Assembly (NCBI RefSeq): GCF_007896435.1
Contig: NZ_VCBL01000001.1
Span: 1,499,661-1,563,660 of the forward strand
DNA: 64,000 nucleotides
Direction: 5' to 3'
Source: Rummeliibacillus suwonensis
GTDB lineage: Bacteria; Bacillota; Bacilli; Bacillales_A; Planococcaceae
Of this stretch, positions 1 to 9,269 are shown one piece after another. Both the position numbers and the translations under genes were made by a program. A model generated the notes under the pieces. The model searched no databases and was not told where the DNA came from. It saw only the letters and a program-made list of their open reading frames with translations. Position 1 is the first letter of the stretch. Each line of letters starts with the position of its first letter.

Positions 1-51
1 GATTGATGGATGCTTCTTATTTTATTTAATCGACTTCATACATAAAACAAT

Positions 52-645
52 TTAAACTTGTTGCCCTACTTGCTGACAATACTTATCTAAAAACAATTGA
101 ATCATCAAATCTCCTTCTTTGGTTCCGATAGATTCTGGATGGAATTGCAAACCAAATACAGGATAATCTCGATGCTGGATCGCCATGATTTCTCCATCAT
201 CTTTGGCGATAGCTGTGACTTTTAATTCTTTAGGTAGCGTTTTTGGGTCGATGACTAGAGAATGATAACGCATGACAGTGAGTGGTTTTGGACAATTTTG
301 AAACAATCCTGTTGGTTCAAATTCTAGCTCTGAAAACAGGCCATGTTTAATCTGTTTCGCTTGTATAATTTTAGCGCCAAAAGCTTCCCCGATTGATTGG
401 TGCCCTAGACAGATCCCTAGTATCGGAAATTCTTTATAAAGTTTTTGAATCACTTCAATCGAGATTCCCGCTTCTTTTGGTGTTCCGGGTCCAGGAGAAA
501 TAACAATCGCTTCTGGCTGTAATTGTCGAATTGCATCAATAGTTAAAGCATCGTTTCGAACAACTTTAACTTCTTTTCCAAGACTACTAATTTGTTGATA
601 TAGATTATAAGTAAATGAATCATAGTTATCGATCAGTAAAATCAT
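52..645 (-). CDS. trpG: Anthranilate synthase component II (glutamine amidotransferase)
   Basis: This 197-aa class I glutamine amidotransferase supplies ammonia from glutamine to TrpE for anthranilate synthesis, the first committed step to tryptophan. It opens with the family start MILLIDNYDSFTYNL. The nucleophile cysteine lies in GICLGHQSIGEAFG near residue 79, and the His-Glu pair of the triad is in LQFHPESIG near residue 170. Its start overlaps the trpE stop by 4 bases, so the two are translationally coupled and share the upstream Trp T-box. In Bacillales the same subunit often also serves PabB in folate synthesis; that cannot be decided here because the DNA beyond the left edge is not visible. 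The family assignment is secure. The 51 bases downstream hold no recognisable feature. Confidence 0.95.
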   Translation of the reverse strand: MILLIDNYDSFTYNLYQQISSLGKEVKVVRNDALTIDAIRQLQPEAIVISPGPGTPKEAGISIEVIQKLYKEFPILGICLGHQSIGEAFGAKIIQAKQIKHGLFSELEFEPTGLFQNCPKPLTVMRYHSLVIDPKTLPKELKVTAIAKDDGEIMAIQHRDYPVFGLQFHPESIGTKEGDLMIQLFLDKYCQQVGQQV

Positions 646-2033
646 GCGCGCACCTCCAACAATGCTTTTGCCTTGTTTAATGTTTCTTCATATTCTTTTT
701 CAGGAACAGAATGATAAACAATCCCTGCTCCGGCTTGGACATATGCCTTTCCCTTTGTCACAACCATTGTACGGATGGCAAGCGCCATATCCATATCTCC
801 AGAGATTGAAACATATCCGACAGCCCCAGCATAGACGCCTCTTTTATGGTGTTCTAAGCTGTTGATAATTTGCATAGCACGAATTTTAGGAGCTCCAGAT
901 ACAGTACCTGCTGGCAAAGTTGTCGATAACACATCGAGTGGATGAATGTCATCTTTTAACTCCCCTGTTACTTCAGAAACAATATGCATCACATATTTAT
1001 AACGTTCTATGTTCATATATTTTGGTAATTTTACGGTGCCAATTTTAGAAAGCTTTCCAATATCATTACGACCCAAATCAACTAACATACGATGTTCAGC
1101 AAGTTCTTTTTCATCCTGTAGTAGCTCTTTTTCCAGTGCCAAGTCTTCTTCAGTGCTTTTCCCTCTTCGGCGAGTACCTGCAATTGGATTCGTCGTCGCC
1201 ATACGTCCCTTGACCTTGACTAAGCTTTCTGGAGATGTTCCAAGGATCACATAATCGCCGAAATCCATATAAAACATATAAGGTGAAGGATTCGCTGTAC
1301 GAAGTCTTCGATAAAGGTTCATCGGATTTCCTGTAAAATCAGCTTCAAATCTTTGAGATAAAACTACTTGAAAAATATCCCCCTGTTCAATATGCTTCTT
1401 GCCTTGAATGACCATTTGACAAAAATCTTCTTTTTCAATAGTTGAATGAAATTGAATCGTATCTGTATCATGGTCGCTTTGGGTGAATACAGGCATCGCG
1501 AGCTGTTTTTCAATATCGTTTACTCGCTGCACTAATTGTTCATGTGTGATTCCCATTTGCAATAAATCTACTGCCACGATATGCACTTTTTGCAATAAAT
1601 GATCTACCACGATAAAAGTATCATAGAATAATACATGCATATCAGGCATTTGTAAATCATCTTTCAACATTGTGCCTATTTTTTCATGATAAAATGCGGT
1701 TTCATAACCAAAATATCCGATCGCCCCACCAAAAAATGAAAAAGGTAATTTTTCCTCTTCAGTAGGTAATAATGATTTCAACTTGGCAAATGCATCGACG
1801 CCTGAATGGATGAGTTCATGTTTAGCATTGAATAATTGGTACGCATTATTGGTCGAAGTCAATTCTGCTAATGGATTAACAGCAATAAACGAATATCTTC
1901 CGCTTTCTTCATGTTTGGCCGATGATTCGAATAACATTTTTTTCGATCCGTTTAAAGCGTGATAAATGGAAATAGGTGTTAACATATCGCCTTGGATTGT
2001 TTTCATTTCGTACATTCTTGTCTCAACTGTCAT
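642..2033 (-). CDS. trpE: Anthranilate synthase component I
   Basis: TrpE (463 aa) converts chorismate and ammonia to anthranilate together with TrpG. The N-terminal part carries the TrpE N-domain, where the feedback tryptophan site normally lies. The C-terminal chorismate-binding domain shows family motifs such as NPSPYMFYMDFGDYVILGTSPE, PIAGTRRRG and ELAEHRMLVDLGRNDIG. The GTVSGAPKIRAM and AGAGIVYHS motifs near the C-terminus are also intact, so it looks functional. The ATG follows AAGGAG at good spacing, and about 115 bases separate it from the T-box terminator. The length fits the family. PabB is the main paralogue to exclude; the direct trpG coupling and the Trp-specific T-box favour TrpE. 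Confidence 0.95.
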   Translation of the reverse strand: MTVETRMYEMKTIQGDMLTPISIYHALNGSKKMLFESSAKHEESGRYSFIAVNPLAELTSTNNAYQLFNAKHELIHSGVDAFAKLKSLLPTEEEKLPFSFFGGAIGYFGYETAFYHEKIGTMLKDDLQMPDMHVLFYDTFIVVDHLLQKVHIVAVDLLQMGITHEQLVQRVNDIEKQLAMPVFTQSDHDTDTIQFHSTIEKEDFCQMVIQGKKHIEQGDIFQVVLSQRFEADFTGNPMNLYRRLRTANPSPYMFYMDFGDYVILGTSPESLVKVKGRMATTNPIAGTRRRGKSTEEDLALEKELLQDEKELAEHRMLVDLGRNDIGKLSKIGTVKLPKYMNIERYKYVMHIVSEVTGELKDDIHPLDVLSTTLPAGTVSGAPKIRAMQIINSLEHHKRGVYAGAVGYVSISGDMDMALAIRTMVVTKGKAYVQAGAGIVYHSVPEKEYEETLNKAKALLEVRA

Positions 2034-2145
2034 TTGTTTTAACTCCTTCTCTCTGCTCTTCTAAGCTCTAACCTTTTGAAAACATGCGAATCAAAACACT
2101 CCCGAGTCAGTTCAATAAGGGTGAAGATGGCCATAGTTGTTATTC

Positions 2146-2400
2146 AAATAAAAAATCCTCCATAGAAAAAATTCCATGAAGGACGGGAAATCCGCGGTAC
2201 CACCTTATTTGTAACGACTCGTTACCACTCACATATAACGGTATGTGCCGGATTACCCTACTAAACCGTTCAAGTAATCACTCACAGGTCCATTCAACAA
2301 GAAAATTGGTTCGACTTTCACCACACGCCGACTCTCTGCGCCAATTTGGTCTCATTTACTACTCCTGCTCAACGTTTTCAATTTAAAATTTTAGCCTTGT
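2146..2400 (-). promoter_or_regulatory. Trp T-box leader (tRNA-Trp riboswitch) of trpEG
   Basis: Read on the minus strand, the leader has the conserved T-box core GGTGGTACCGCGG (2192-2204). It is followed by an intrinsic terminator whose arms TCCTTCATGG and CTATGGAGGA precede a T6 run (about 2150-2181). The stem I specifier loop reads GAATGGACC, placing a UGG (Trp) codon at 2290-2292. Binding of uncharged tRNA-Trp should favour the antiterminator and allow trpEG transcription. The mechanism is established for the class; the specifier call is read directly from the sequence. Confidence 0.95.
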
Positions 2401-2405
2401 ACCAT

Positions 2406-2434
2406 ATTATAATCAATGCTATACGAATATTCAA
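2406..2434 (-). promoter_or_regulatory. Sigma-A-type promoter of trpEG
   Basis: On the minus strand TTGAAT (2429-2434) is followed by a 17-base spacer and TATAAT (2406-2411). Transcription would begin near 2400, at the start of the T-box leader. The promoter lies directly after the stop codon of the upstream regulator gene, with no terminator between them. Confidence 0.75.
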
Positions 2435-2438
2435 TGTT

Positions 2439-3191
2439 TTATTGATTGACGTGGATCTGGGTAAAGAATTTCAACATATAACGTAAATAATGGCGGATGG
2501 CTGTCATTCGTTCCTCTAAAGAAGCCGCAATGGTTCGATAAAAAGTTACCCCTTCATCTGTTCCACGTAAATTTCGAACAGTCCTTTTTTCATCTGGCCA
2601 AGAACCAACTAAATACCCTTCATCTTCAAGCTCCCATGCGATTTGATAGAGATAGCCATTTGAAGGACACCAGCCGAATAGATCCTCTAGTTGCTGACCA
2701 ACCTCGGCCATATAAAAGCTAGAGCGAGTTTGAGCAAGCTTTAAAGCTAAGTATCTGACGGCATCTTTGACAGAAATAAGCTTTGAAAAATAGCTTCTAA
2801 ATTCTTCAGGTAGCGGATGCTCTGGTTTAGGTGGTTTTTCACCATTTTTTGTTAACTCATAATAGAAACGATCTAACACTAAGACAATTTCATGAAACCG
2901 TTCATAATAGAGCTCATTGTAACGGCGAAGACGATTTCTTCCAAGATCAGTGCATGTATATAGAATCCTCTTGTGAATTTGTCTAGCTTGAAGAGCGCCC
3001 TCTGCTTCTAGTTGTTTTGCAACACGAGCTACATATTCGTAACCAACTTTACGACCGGGGAATTCCTCCTGAAAATGTTGATGAATTTCTACAGAGTACT
3101 TTTCGGAGTCCTGTGTTGCGTAAAGCCAATACAGTGCGATCGTATCTTTGACGCTAAAGCCTACTGTCTGTTGAAAGTTCTTCTTTTTCAT
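2439..3191 (-). CDS. PadR-like winged-helix protein with two HTH units
   Basis: This 250-aa protein looks like a transcription regulator. Residues about 10-95 resemble a PadR-type winged helix, with DTIALYWLY, a recognition region and a basic wing around QIHKRILYTCTDLGRNRL. Residues about 140-225 hold a second unit with the same logic (VKDAVRYLALKLAQ, then GYLYQIAWELEDEGYLVGSW). The middle contains a helix with many aromatic residues. Single-domain PadR proteins are about 110 aa, so this is a double-length relative. No enzyme motif is seen. The ATG is preceded by AGGTGGGG. It is read in the same direction as trpEG and ends five bases before that promoter, but nothing else links it to tryptophan. 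The target is unknown. Confidence 0.6.
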   Translation of the reverse strand: MKKKNFQQTVGFSVKDTIALYWLYATQDSEKYSVEIHQHFQEEFPGRKVGYEYVARVAKQLEAEGALQARQIHKRILYTCTDLGRNRLRRYNELYYERFHEIVLVLDRFYYELTKNGEKPPKPEHPLPEEFRSYFSKLISVKDAVRYLALKLAQTRSSFYMAEVGQQLEDLFGWCPSNGYLYQIAWELEDEGYLVGSWPDEKRTVRNLRGTDEGVTFYRTIAASLEERMTAIRHYLRYMLKFFTQIHVNQ

Positions 3192-3316
3192 AAAGATTCC
3201 CCACCTTTTAGACTATTTAACAATAGTATATCAAATTACTTTCTAAATAGTGGAAAATCATAAAAAATATAATGATCATCATTATTAAACTTTTTCATAC
3301 CAATCGTTCTATAAAT

Positions 3317-3580
3317 GAATCAATTTCATAAATCATTTTCTTCTTAAAAAATACGAACATTTAAGAATAACTAATTTTGATAGTTGTGGAACGGAAGACG
3401 GCGACTCCTACGGGAAAAGCTTGAGCTGAAAGCCCCGCAGGAACGTAGTGACGAGGAGATTGAAGCCAAGCCCGTGGAAAGCGCCGTCTGGAGTGGAACA
3501 AAAACTTCTGAATATTAATGTTCATGTTGATTTAAAACGTTCGTGTTTTTTATCTGAATTTTGCATTATGAAATTGATTC
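3317..3580 (+). repeat. MITE-like repeat, copy 1
   Basis: A 264-bp element with perfect 15-bp terminal inverted repeats: GAATCAATTTCATAA at 3317 and its reverse complement ending at 3580. Further inside, AAAAAATACGAACATTT and AAACGTTCGTGTTTTTT form a second inverted pair, so the element can fold into a long hairpin. The GC-rich core (about 3387-3500) reads GACGGCGACTCCTACGGG and onward. Near-identical copies lie at 23915-24175 and, inverted, 46268-46516. No ORF is present. It accounts for most of the gene-free stretch 3192-3625. Confidence 0.85.
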
Positions 3581-3586
3581 CAATGT

Positions 3587-3616
3587 AAAAAACACCATAC
3601 GAATTCGCAGGTGTTT
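3587..3616 (-). terminator. Intrinsic terminator after the subtilase gene
   Basis: On the minus strand AACACC, a 13-base loop, then GGTGTT and TTTTTT follow the stop codon of the protease gene. Confidence 0.7.
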
Positions 3617-3625
3617 CTTATATTG

Positions 3626-5866
3626 TTATTGTACAACCACTTTCAACGGCTTGCTTTTGATGCCAAGTCGATCTTTTATATAAATTGTTAAAGTTGTATG
3701 GTGCGTTTGATTTTTAATATATAGTAAAAAATGACCTTTAGAATCTACTTTGCCAGAAGCTAATAAAGTACTGCCACGATAAACAAAAACTTTTGAATCG
3801 AGTTCTGCTTCTCCACGTAAGTATTTCGTATTCGTAGTAACTTTCTGAACGATTGGTTGTGCCGCTTTTTTCGATTGTTGAATCGTTATTTGTCTAGCTT
3901 TACTTCTATTTCCAACTGAATCTTCAGCAGTAACTGTTAATGTTGTATTGACAGCTTGAAATGGAATGTTTAATTTAAATTTTCCATCTTGATTCGTTCT
4001 GCCTTTTGCAATAATCGATTTTGATCCTTTCTTAACAACTATGAAAGTGTTCGGCTTTGCTTTTCCGGATATTGAATGACTACTAGTTGTGACTGAATAG
4101 ACAGCAGGTGTTGGAATCGTTTTTGCTGCTGGTGTATGAATCGTTGCGGATATACCATGCGACTTGTTGCCTGTTTTATCTATCGCGTTCAACAAAATTT
4201 GATAATCGGTATTTGGTTGGAGATGTTTAACCGATAAATAATCTAAATTTGCGGTGTTAATAAGTTTTCCATTTAGATAGACTTCCGTTACATCAAAATC
4301 ATCATCTACTGGATTTGTCCAAGCTAATGTTGCGGAATCAATCTTTAAATTTGACAGTTTCAGTGAGCTGATTTCATTTGGAGGGGTGATATCCTCTTTT
4401 GTTTGAAACGTTTGAGTGACTCCCACTGAACTGTCACCATTGTTGTTAATGACTTTCAATAATACGTTATAAGATTTTTGCGCATACAGATTTTTCAAAG
4501 TATATGATGCTTTGGTTGTATATTTTACTTTTCCATTTATGATCAGTGCAACTTTTTTAAAAGTAGAGTCATTTGGAATCGTATACGTAATCGTTGCACT
4601 ATGATCTTTTATTTTTGATACTTTTACATTCGCTAGTTCTTTCAGTTTTATAGTTGAAAGCTTCGGCAATTGTGCTAAACCATATCCATATTTCGTATCT
4701 TTCCCTTTTGCCCCTAAGTCTAAAGCGCTAGCCTTTAACTTTTGAATGAGCTCACTAGAAGAACTATATGGATATTTTTCTTTTAATAATGCCATCAAAC
4801 CTGCTACATGTGGTGCCGCATAAGAGGTTCCTGATGCATAGAAAAATTGACCTTTACTATTAATCGTTGGAATATAATCCCCAGGTGCTGCAAAGTCGAT
4901 AGCTGTCCCTATATTCGAGAAATCACTACATTTTTTATTCTTACCAACGGAACTGACTGCAATCACATTACTATATCTCGCAGGATAGGTTGGAGTAGAG
5001 CTACCTTCATTCCCTGCCGAAGCTACAAAAATAATCCCTGCTTTGACAGCCTTATCGATCGCTTTTTTGAGAGAACTGTTGTTTTCATAAATACTTGATG
5101 AAAGATTGATAATATCCATTTTATGTTGAATAGACCAATTAATCGCCTCTATGACTTCGCCTATACTTCCGTCTTTTGTTCCATCAGCATATTTTAAGGA
5201 ATATAGCTGAACTTTTGGTGCAACACCAATGATATCTGAAATTTTAGTGTTGAATGTTTTCCCACCAATTTGTGCTCCTATCACAGCTGCTACACTTGTT
5301 CCGTGCCCTTCGCCATCATGCCCTCTATCCCAAGGATCGGATTCATCAATTGTTTTGGTTTTAGGGTCATCCTTCACAAAAGATACACGTTTGACAACAT
5401 TCTTTAAATCGGGGATATTATTGACGCCTGTATCAATGACTGCCACTTTGACTCCATTCCCCATGTACCCTTTTTTCCAAAAGGTCGGCGCCTTCACCAT
5501 ATTCATATTCCAATACGAAGTGAGAGATGGCAATGAGTTTGTCCCAGTAGATGGGGTGGCTTCCAATGTCATCTTTTTTGTACTTTTATCGATAAATTCT
5601 ATATTTTTATTTTCTTTCAGTTCGGCAAGTTGTTTTTGGCTGATCTCTGCTCTTACCATTCCAACGCTAGATAATACTTTTTCTACTTTTGTGACATGTT
5701 GAAAGATAAACTCTTTCCCATCATTATTTTTATAAGAAATCAACATGTCATTTGTAGGCTGTTTTACATCAACATTTGTTGGATAAAGTATCAAGCAAAA
5801 GCTTGTTAAACATAGAATAGAAAGCCATCTTTTTTTGGATAGTTTATGTAATTTCCGATTGGTCAC
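3626..5866 (-). CDS. Secreted subtilisin-like serine protease with Fn3 and Ig-like C-terminal domains
   Basis: A peptidase S8 protein of about 746 aa. Domain order: basic N-terminus with a hydrophobic export segment (LSILCLTSFCLILYPTNV), an inhibitor-like propeptide (about 40-95), the catalytic domain (about 105-400), one or two fibronectin-III-like domains (about 400-585), and two bacterial Ig-like repeats to the C-terminus. The triad is complete: Asp near 145 (VAVIDTGVN), His near 188 (GEGHGTSVAAV), Ser near 348 (ASGTSYAAPHVAG). The oxyanion Asn is near 286 (SAGNEG). A GTG at 5866 is preferred because GGAG lies nine bases upstream; the ATG five codons earlier has AGGA directly abutting it. 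The Ig-like repeats resemble those of the B12-binding protein at 10269. The substrate is unknown. Confidence 0.88.
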   Translation of the reverse strand: MTNRKLHKLSKKRWLSILCLTSFCLILYPTNVDVKQPTNDMLISYKNNDGKEFIFQHVTKVEKVLSSVGMVRAEISQKQLAELKENKNIEFIDKSTKKMTLEATPSTGTNSLPSLTSYWNMNMVKAPTFWKKGYMGNGVKVAVIDTGVNNIPDLKNVVKRVSFVKDDPKTKTIDESDPWDRGHDGEGHGTSVAAVIGAQIGGKTFNTKISDIIGVAPKVQLYSLKYADGTKDGSIGEVIEAINWSIQHKMDIINLSSSIYENNSSLKKAIDKAVKAGIIFVASAGNEGSSTPTYPARYSNVIAVSSVGKNKKCSDFSNIGTAIDFAAPGDYIPTINSKGQFFYASGTSYAAPHVAGLMALLKEKYPYSSSSELIQKLKASALDLGAKGKDTKYGYGLAQLPKLSTIKLKELANVKVSKIKDHSATITYTIPNDSTFKKVALIINGKVKYTTKASYTLKNLYAQKSYNVLLKVINNNGDSSVGVTQTFQTKEDITPPNEISSLKLSNLKIDSATLAWTNPVDDDFDVTEVYLNGKLINTANLDYLSVKHLQPNTDYQILLNAIDKTGNKSHGISATIHTPAAKTIPTPAVYSVTTSSHSISGKAKPNTFIVVKKGSKSIIAKGRTNQDGKFKLNIPFQAVNTTLTVTAEDSVGNRSKARQITIQQSKKAAQPIVQKVTTNTKYLRGEAELDSKVFVYRGSTLLASGKVDSKGHFLLYIKNQTHHTTLTIYIKDRLGIKSKPLKVVVQ

Positions 5867-5960
5867 AATTTCGTACTCCATTCCTACGATAATAGCAAAA
5901 ACTTTTGATTTTTAAAGCTATTTAAACAGCTTTTCTATTCTATTATGCCTTAAAATATAG

Positions 5961-6006
5961 GAAAAGGCTGCTTATTTATGCCTTCACATAAAAAACAGCC
6001 TTTTTT
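5961..6006 (-). terminator. Terminator of the B12 uptake operon
   Basis: On the minus strand AAAAGGCTG and CAGCCTTTT form a stem just after the stop codon of the S component. The plus-strand reading also ends in a T-run, so it may work in both directions. Confidence 0.7.
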
Positions 6007-6016
6007 TACTATGAAT

Positions 6017-6742
6017 CTATTCCTCTAGTAAACCATATTTAATTTTTATCCGCTTTAACTTTTCACCAATTGGCTTTGCTAGAAGGAGTAAGAAGATAAT
6101 ATTAGAGATAGCATAGGTAGCGGTATAAGGAATCGCTGTACCCGCAGCGGCGAAGTAACGGCTCCACGTAAATCTACCGTCATATGAAATAACGGTCCAA
6201 ATATCCATGATAAAAGAATAGAGTATGCCGCTTAGTAGGCCAAAAATGATTAGCCATATTTTGTACTTCATCCAGTCTGTTTTTCCTAAAACACCAGCAA
6301 TATAACCTAATATTCCCCATGCAAACATTTGAAATGGTGTCCATGGTCCTTGACCACAAAAAATATTCGATGTAATCGCTGTAGCGGCTCCTGTTAAAAA
6401 TCCTGCCGCAGGTCCAAATGAAAATCCCGTTATCGCAACAATTGCAGTTACAGGTTTAAAGGCAGGAGCCCATACAAATGCTGCACGGCCAGCCACCGCA
6501 ATGGCAGACATTACAGCAATGATTAAAATTTCTCTTGGCTTTGGCTTTTTATGCTCAAAAGACAGAAAAAAAGGGATGCAAGCAAGGATGACCATAATAA
6601 GTGAAAGAATATTATAACGGCGATCTTGCCACAAAGTGACACCTAATAATAAACAAAGTGGCGTCAAGATGAGCACGATTATGGATGTAATGATAAATTT
6701 TTTCTTCAAGAATGGATCATTCGATTTTGTTGTTGGTTGCAT
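6017..6742 (-). CDS. cbrT: ECF transporter S component, CbrT-like (predicted cobalamin)
   Basis: A 241-aa membrane protein with about six hydrophobic helices, typical of the substrate-binding S subunit of energy-coupling factor importers. The motif region AVAGRAAFVWAPAFKPVTAI, followed by GFSFGPAAGFLTGAATAITSN, is characteristic of the CbrT family known to bind vitamin B12. The start ATG lies inside the 3' end of the ATPase gene (37-base overlap), so it is translated as part of the operon. It is the last gene behind the B12 riboswitch at 12294-12462, which strongly supports cobalamin or a corrinoid precursor as the substrate. Other S components such as RibU or ThiT are less likely given the riboswitch. 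The specificity is inferred, not shown. Confidence 0.85.
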   Translation of the reverse strand: MQPTTKSNDPFLKKKFIITSIIVLILTPLCLLLGVTLWQDRRYNILSLIMVILACIPFFLSFEHKKPKPREILIIAVMSAIAVAGRAAFVWAPAFKPVTAIVAITGFSFGPAAGFLTGAATAITSNIFCGQGPWTPFQMFAWGILGYIAGVLGKTDWMKYKIWLIIFGLLSGILYSFIMDIWTVISYDGRFTWSRYFAAAGTAIPYTATYAISNIIFLLLLAKPIGEKLKRIKIKYGLLEE

Positions 6743-8394
6743 TGTTCAATCACATCCTCACATGTAATAGCATTTGAAAATAAATGGCGAGACATTCGAT
6801 GAGCAGCAGTTGTGTAAAAATGATTACCACTGTAAAAAGTTCGTGTCTCATCAGAAGAAACAATTAATCCGTCGAAAAAAAGTGCGCAACGATCTGAATG
6901 GGATGCAGAAAATTCAATATCATGCGTGACCATAACAATCGCTACCCCTTCTTCTTTTAGTTGCTCTAAAAGAGTTGCTAAAACGGTTTTAGAAGCTGCA
7001 TCCATTCCCTTTGTCGGTTCATCAAGTAGAAGAATTCGAGGTTTTAATAATAAAACCTTTGCTAGGGCTACCTTTTGCTGTTCTCCCCCGCTTAAATCAT
7101 ATGGATGTCTTTCAAGCAGTGATTCTAAATTAAGTTTACGAACGATTGTTTGAATCTGAAGATTTTCTTCTTCTTTTGTTAGATTTTGTGTTTCGACAGT
7201 TGATTGTAATTCCGATATGACAGATTTTGTGACAAAAAGCGTTTGAGGATTTTGAGGAAGCACTGCCAAACATTGATGATATAACTCATGATTTGAAATT
7301 TTTCTTAGCGGTTTTCCATCAATCATTATCTTCCCTCGATAGGCCTTCAGAATACCAGACATTACACCTAAAGCCGTTGTTTTTCCTGTACCATTGCCAC
7401 CAAGAATACTAATGACTTCTCCCTGATTCACGTCGATTGAAAAACCTCTTAAAACATCTAAACCATCTTTTTCATAACGGAACCAAGCGTTTTTAACACT
7501 TAAAACCGTTTTCTTTTCAAAAGATCTATCATATATTTTTTTCGATTGCCATTCCTGTGCCTTAAAGTTGTTGGTTAACCATTGCCGACCATCTCGAATG
7601 GTTAATGGTGCATTTGTTTGGCTTTTTAATGCATGGTGAATTCGAAGTGGAGTTGGTAAGCCCCCTAACATGGGATGATGCTGATCTACGTGTTGTAAAG
7701 CCTTTGCCACTTCTTTAGGCGTACCATTGCAAATAATAGCTCCTTTATCCATGATAACTACTCTGTCCGCTATGGGATACACTTCTTCTAAACGATGTTC
7801 TACTAAAAGAATCGTCAAGCCAAGTTCCTTGTTTAGCTTATGTAAAGTTGCGATAAATTCACTTGCAGCAATCGGATCCAATTGAGAGGTCGGCTCATCT
7901 AAAATAAGCAATTTGGGTTGCATCGCCATTATCGCAGCAAGATTCAAAATTTGTTTTTGACCGCCTGATAATTCCATCGTGTTTTTTCGAAACCATGTTT
8001 GGATGCCAAAAAAATTGGCCATTTCAGCCACTCTCCGACGAATGGTCATTGTGTTAAATCCTAAGTTTTCTAAACCAAAAGCGAGCTCATGCCAAACTTT
8101 ATCAGTCACAATTTGATTTTCAGGACTTTGCATAACAAAACCTATTTCTGAAGCAGCAATTTTATCTGAAAGTTCGTTTAGAAGTGTTCCATTATAAAGA
8201 ACACTACCAGTAGCATCACCATGTGGAGTAATTTCTCGCTTTAAATGTTTTACCAGAGTACTCTTCCCACAACCAGATACTCCACATAACACAACAAATT
8301 CCCCTTCTTCTATTGATAGATCGATATGGTGTAAAACAGGCTGTTCCATCTGTGGATAGCTAAAAGTTAGTTGTTGGATATCAATGAACGCCAT
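6706..8394 (-). CDS. ECF transporter fused double ATPase (EcfA-EcfA')
   Basis: A 562-aa protein with two complete ABC ATPase domains in tandem. The first has Walker A GVSGCGKST, signature LSGGQKQ and Walker B LLILDEPTSQLD. The second has GGNGTGKTT, LSGGEQQ and ILLLDEPTKGMD. Each domain has its switch histidine (LVEHRLEE; MVTHDIEF). Most Bacillales encode the two ECF ATPases as separate proteins serving many S components; here a fused pair sits in a dedicated operon with its own T and S subunits. The ATG at 8394 is chosen because GGGAGG lies seven bases upstream; an in-frame TTG five codons earlier has no ribosome site. It overlaps the end of the EcfT gene. Confidence 0.93.
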   Translation of the reverse strand: MAFIDIQQLTFSYPQMEQPVLHHIDLSIEEGEFVVLCGVSGCGKSTLVKHLKREITPHGDATGSVLYNGTLLNELSDKIAASEIGFVMQSPENQIVTDKVWHELAFGLENLGFNTMTIRRRVAEMANFFGIQTWFRKNTMELSGGQKQILNLAAIMAMQPKLLILDEPTSQLDPIAASEFIATLHKLNKELGLTILLVEHRLEEVYPIADRVVIMDKGAIICNGTPKEVAKALQHVDQHHPMLGGLPTPLRIHHALKSQTNAPLTIRDGRQWLTNNFKAQEWQSKKIYDRSFEKKTVLSVKNAWFRYEKDGLDVLRGFSIDVNQGEVISILGGNGTGKTTALGVMSGILKAYRGKIMIDGKPLRKISNHELYHQCLAVLPQNPQTLFVTKSVISELQSTVETQNLTKEEENLQIQTIVRKLNLESLLERHPYDLSGGEQQKVALAKVLLLKPRILLLDEPTKGMDAASKTVLATLLEQLKEEGVAIVMVTHDIEFSASHSDRCALFFDGLIVSSDETRTFYSGNHFYTTAAHRMSRHLFSNAITCEDVIEQCNQQQNRMIHS

Positions 8395-9248
8395 TTGAAT
8401 GCCTCCCAAAGCTCAATAATAATTGGTAATGCCAATAGTAAAGTATAAGTTGTATATAATAGTAAAGATATGGGCTGCAACACTAACTCACTAAATGTTG
8501 GGTAAAAATAATAATCCGTATATCCTAAAAAGCTTCCAATAACATTGATTGTCATCAGAATGAACATTATTGTCAGTGTTAGGGCATCTCTTTTTTCAAA
8601 AGAAAATAATGAAAATGTAGAGCGTTTCGGTAAACCATATCCTCTAGCCTTCATGGAGTCAGCTGTTTCAATGGCGTTTTCTAGTGCCCAAGTAATTAGA
8701 ATAGATAGAATGTGAATGCCACATTTGATACGATGCAATAAATTCCCAGAAGTCACATCCATACCGACTGCCCTTTGCGCTTGAGTGATGGCGCCAATTT
8801 GTTGTTGGAATCGAGGGACTAGCCGAAGCGTTAACGAAATGATTAAGGCAAAGGCTGGCGAAATTTTACCAAATAAATAAAGAAATTTATCCGAAGTCAT
8901 TAGCTTATTATAACAGCCAAACCAAAAGATAACGGTACAAATCATAACTGACATGGCAAATCCATAGACAATGGCCTCAATCGTAATAGGATTATCATCG
9001 ATATATAAAATGATTTTTTCACCATCATGACTAATTAAAGGATTGATCAAAGCTGCAATGACAAACAAAGGAACCATCCATTTTAAAGAATGGAGAAATG
9101 ATTTTTGATTGATTTGCAAACTTAAAAGGATGGACATTGCGAGTGAAATGATTAAATAAATTGGATGCATATAAAACATCGTTAATCCTATCACAAAAAC
9201 AAAATATAAAAAAATCACAATTGGATGATAGTTAGCAAAAGCTTTCAA
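8367..9248 (-). CDS. ECF transporter transmembrane T component (EcfT)
   Basis: A 293-aa integral membrane protein of the CbiQ/EcfT family that couples the ATPases to the S subunit. It has several hydrophobic helices and the coupling-helix signature MKARGYGLPKR near residue 195, with a further basic segment around FQQQIGAITQAQRAVGMD. Start choice: GGAGG lies eight bases before a TTG at 9248. A GTG six codons upstream (9266) lies ahead of that ribosome site and is less likely. It follows the DUF4430 lipoprotein gene by about 20 bases and overlaps the ATPase gene, consistent with one operon. It is a distinct gene from the cobalt-transporter cbiQ at 48041. Confidence 0.88.
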   Translation of the reverse strand: MKAFANYHPIVIFLYFVFVIGLTMFYMHPIYLIISLAMSILLSLQINQKSFLHSLKWMVPLFVIAALINPLISHDGEKIILYIDDNPITIEAIVYGFAMSVMICTVIFWFGCYNKLMTSDKFLYLFGKISPAFALIISLTLRLVPRFQQQIGAITQAQRAVGMDVTSGNLLHRIKCGIHILSILITWALENAIETADSMKARGYGLPKRSTFSLFSFEKRDALTLTIMFILMTINVIGSFLGYTDYYFYPTFSELVLQPISLLLYTTYTLLLALPIIIELWEAFKWRSLISNN

Positions 9249-9269
9249 TAATTTTTCCTCCTTCACCCA

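Noticed and set aside
5229..5702. 157-codon frame opposite the subtilase gene
   Set aside because: Antisense shadow; no ribosome site or recognisable domain.
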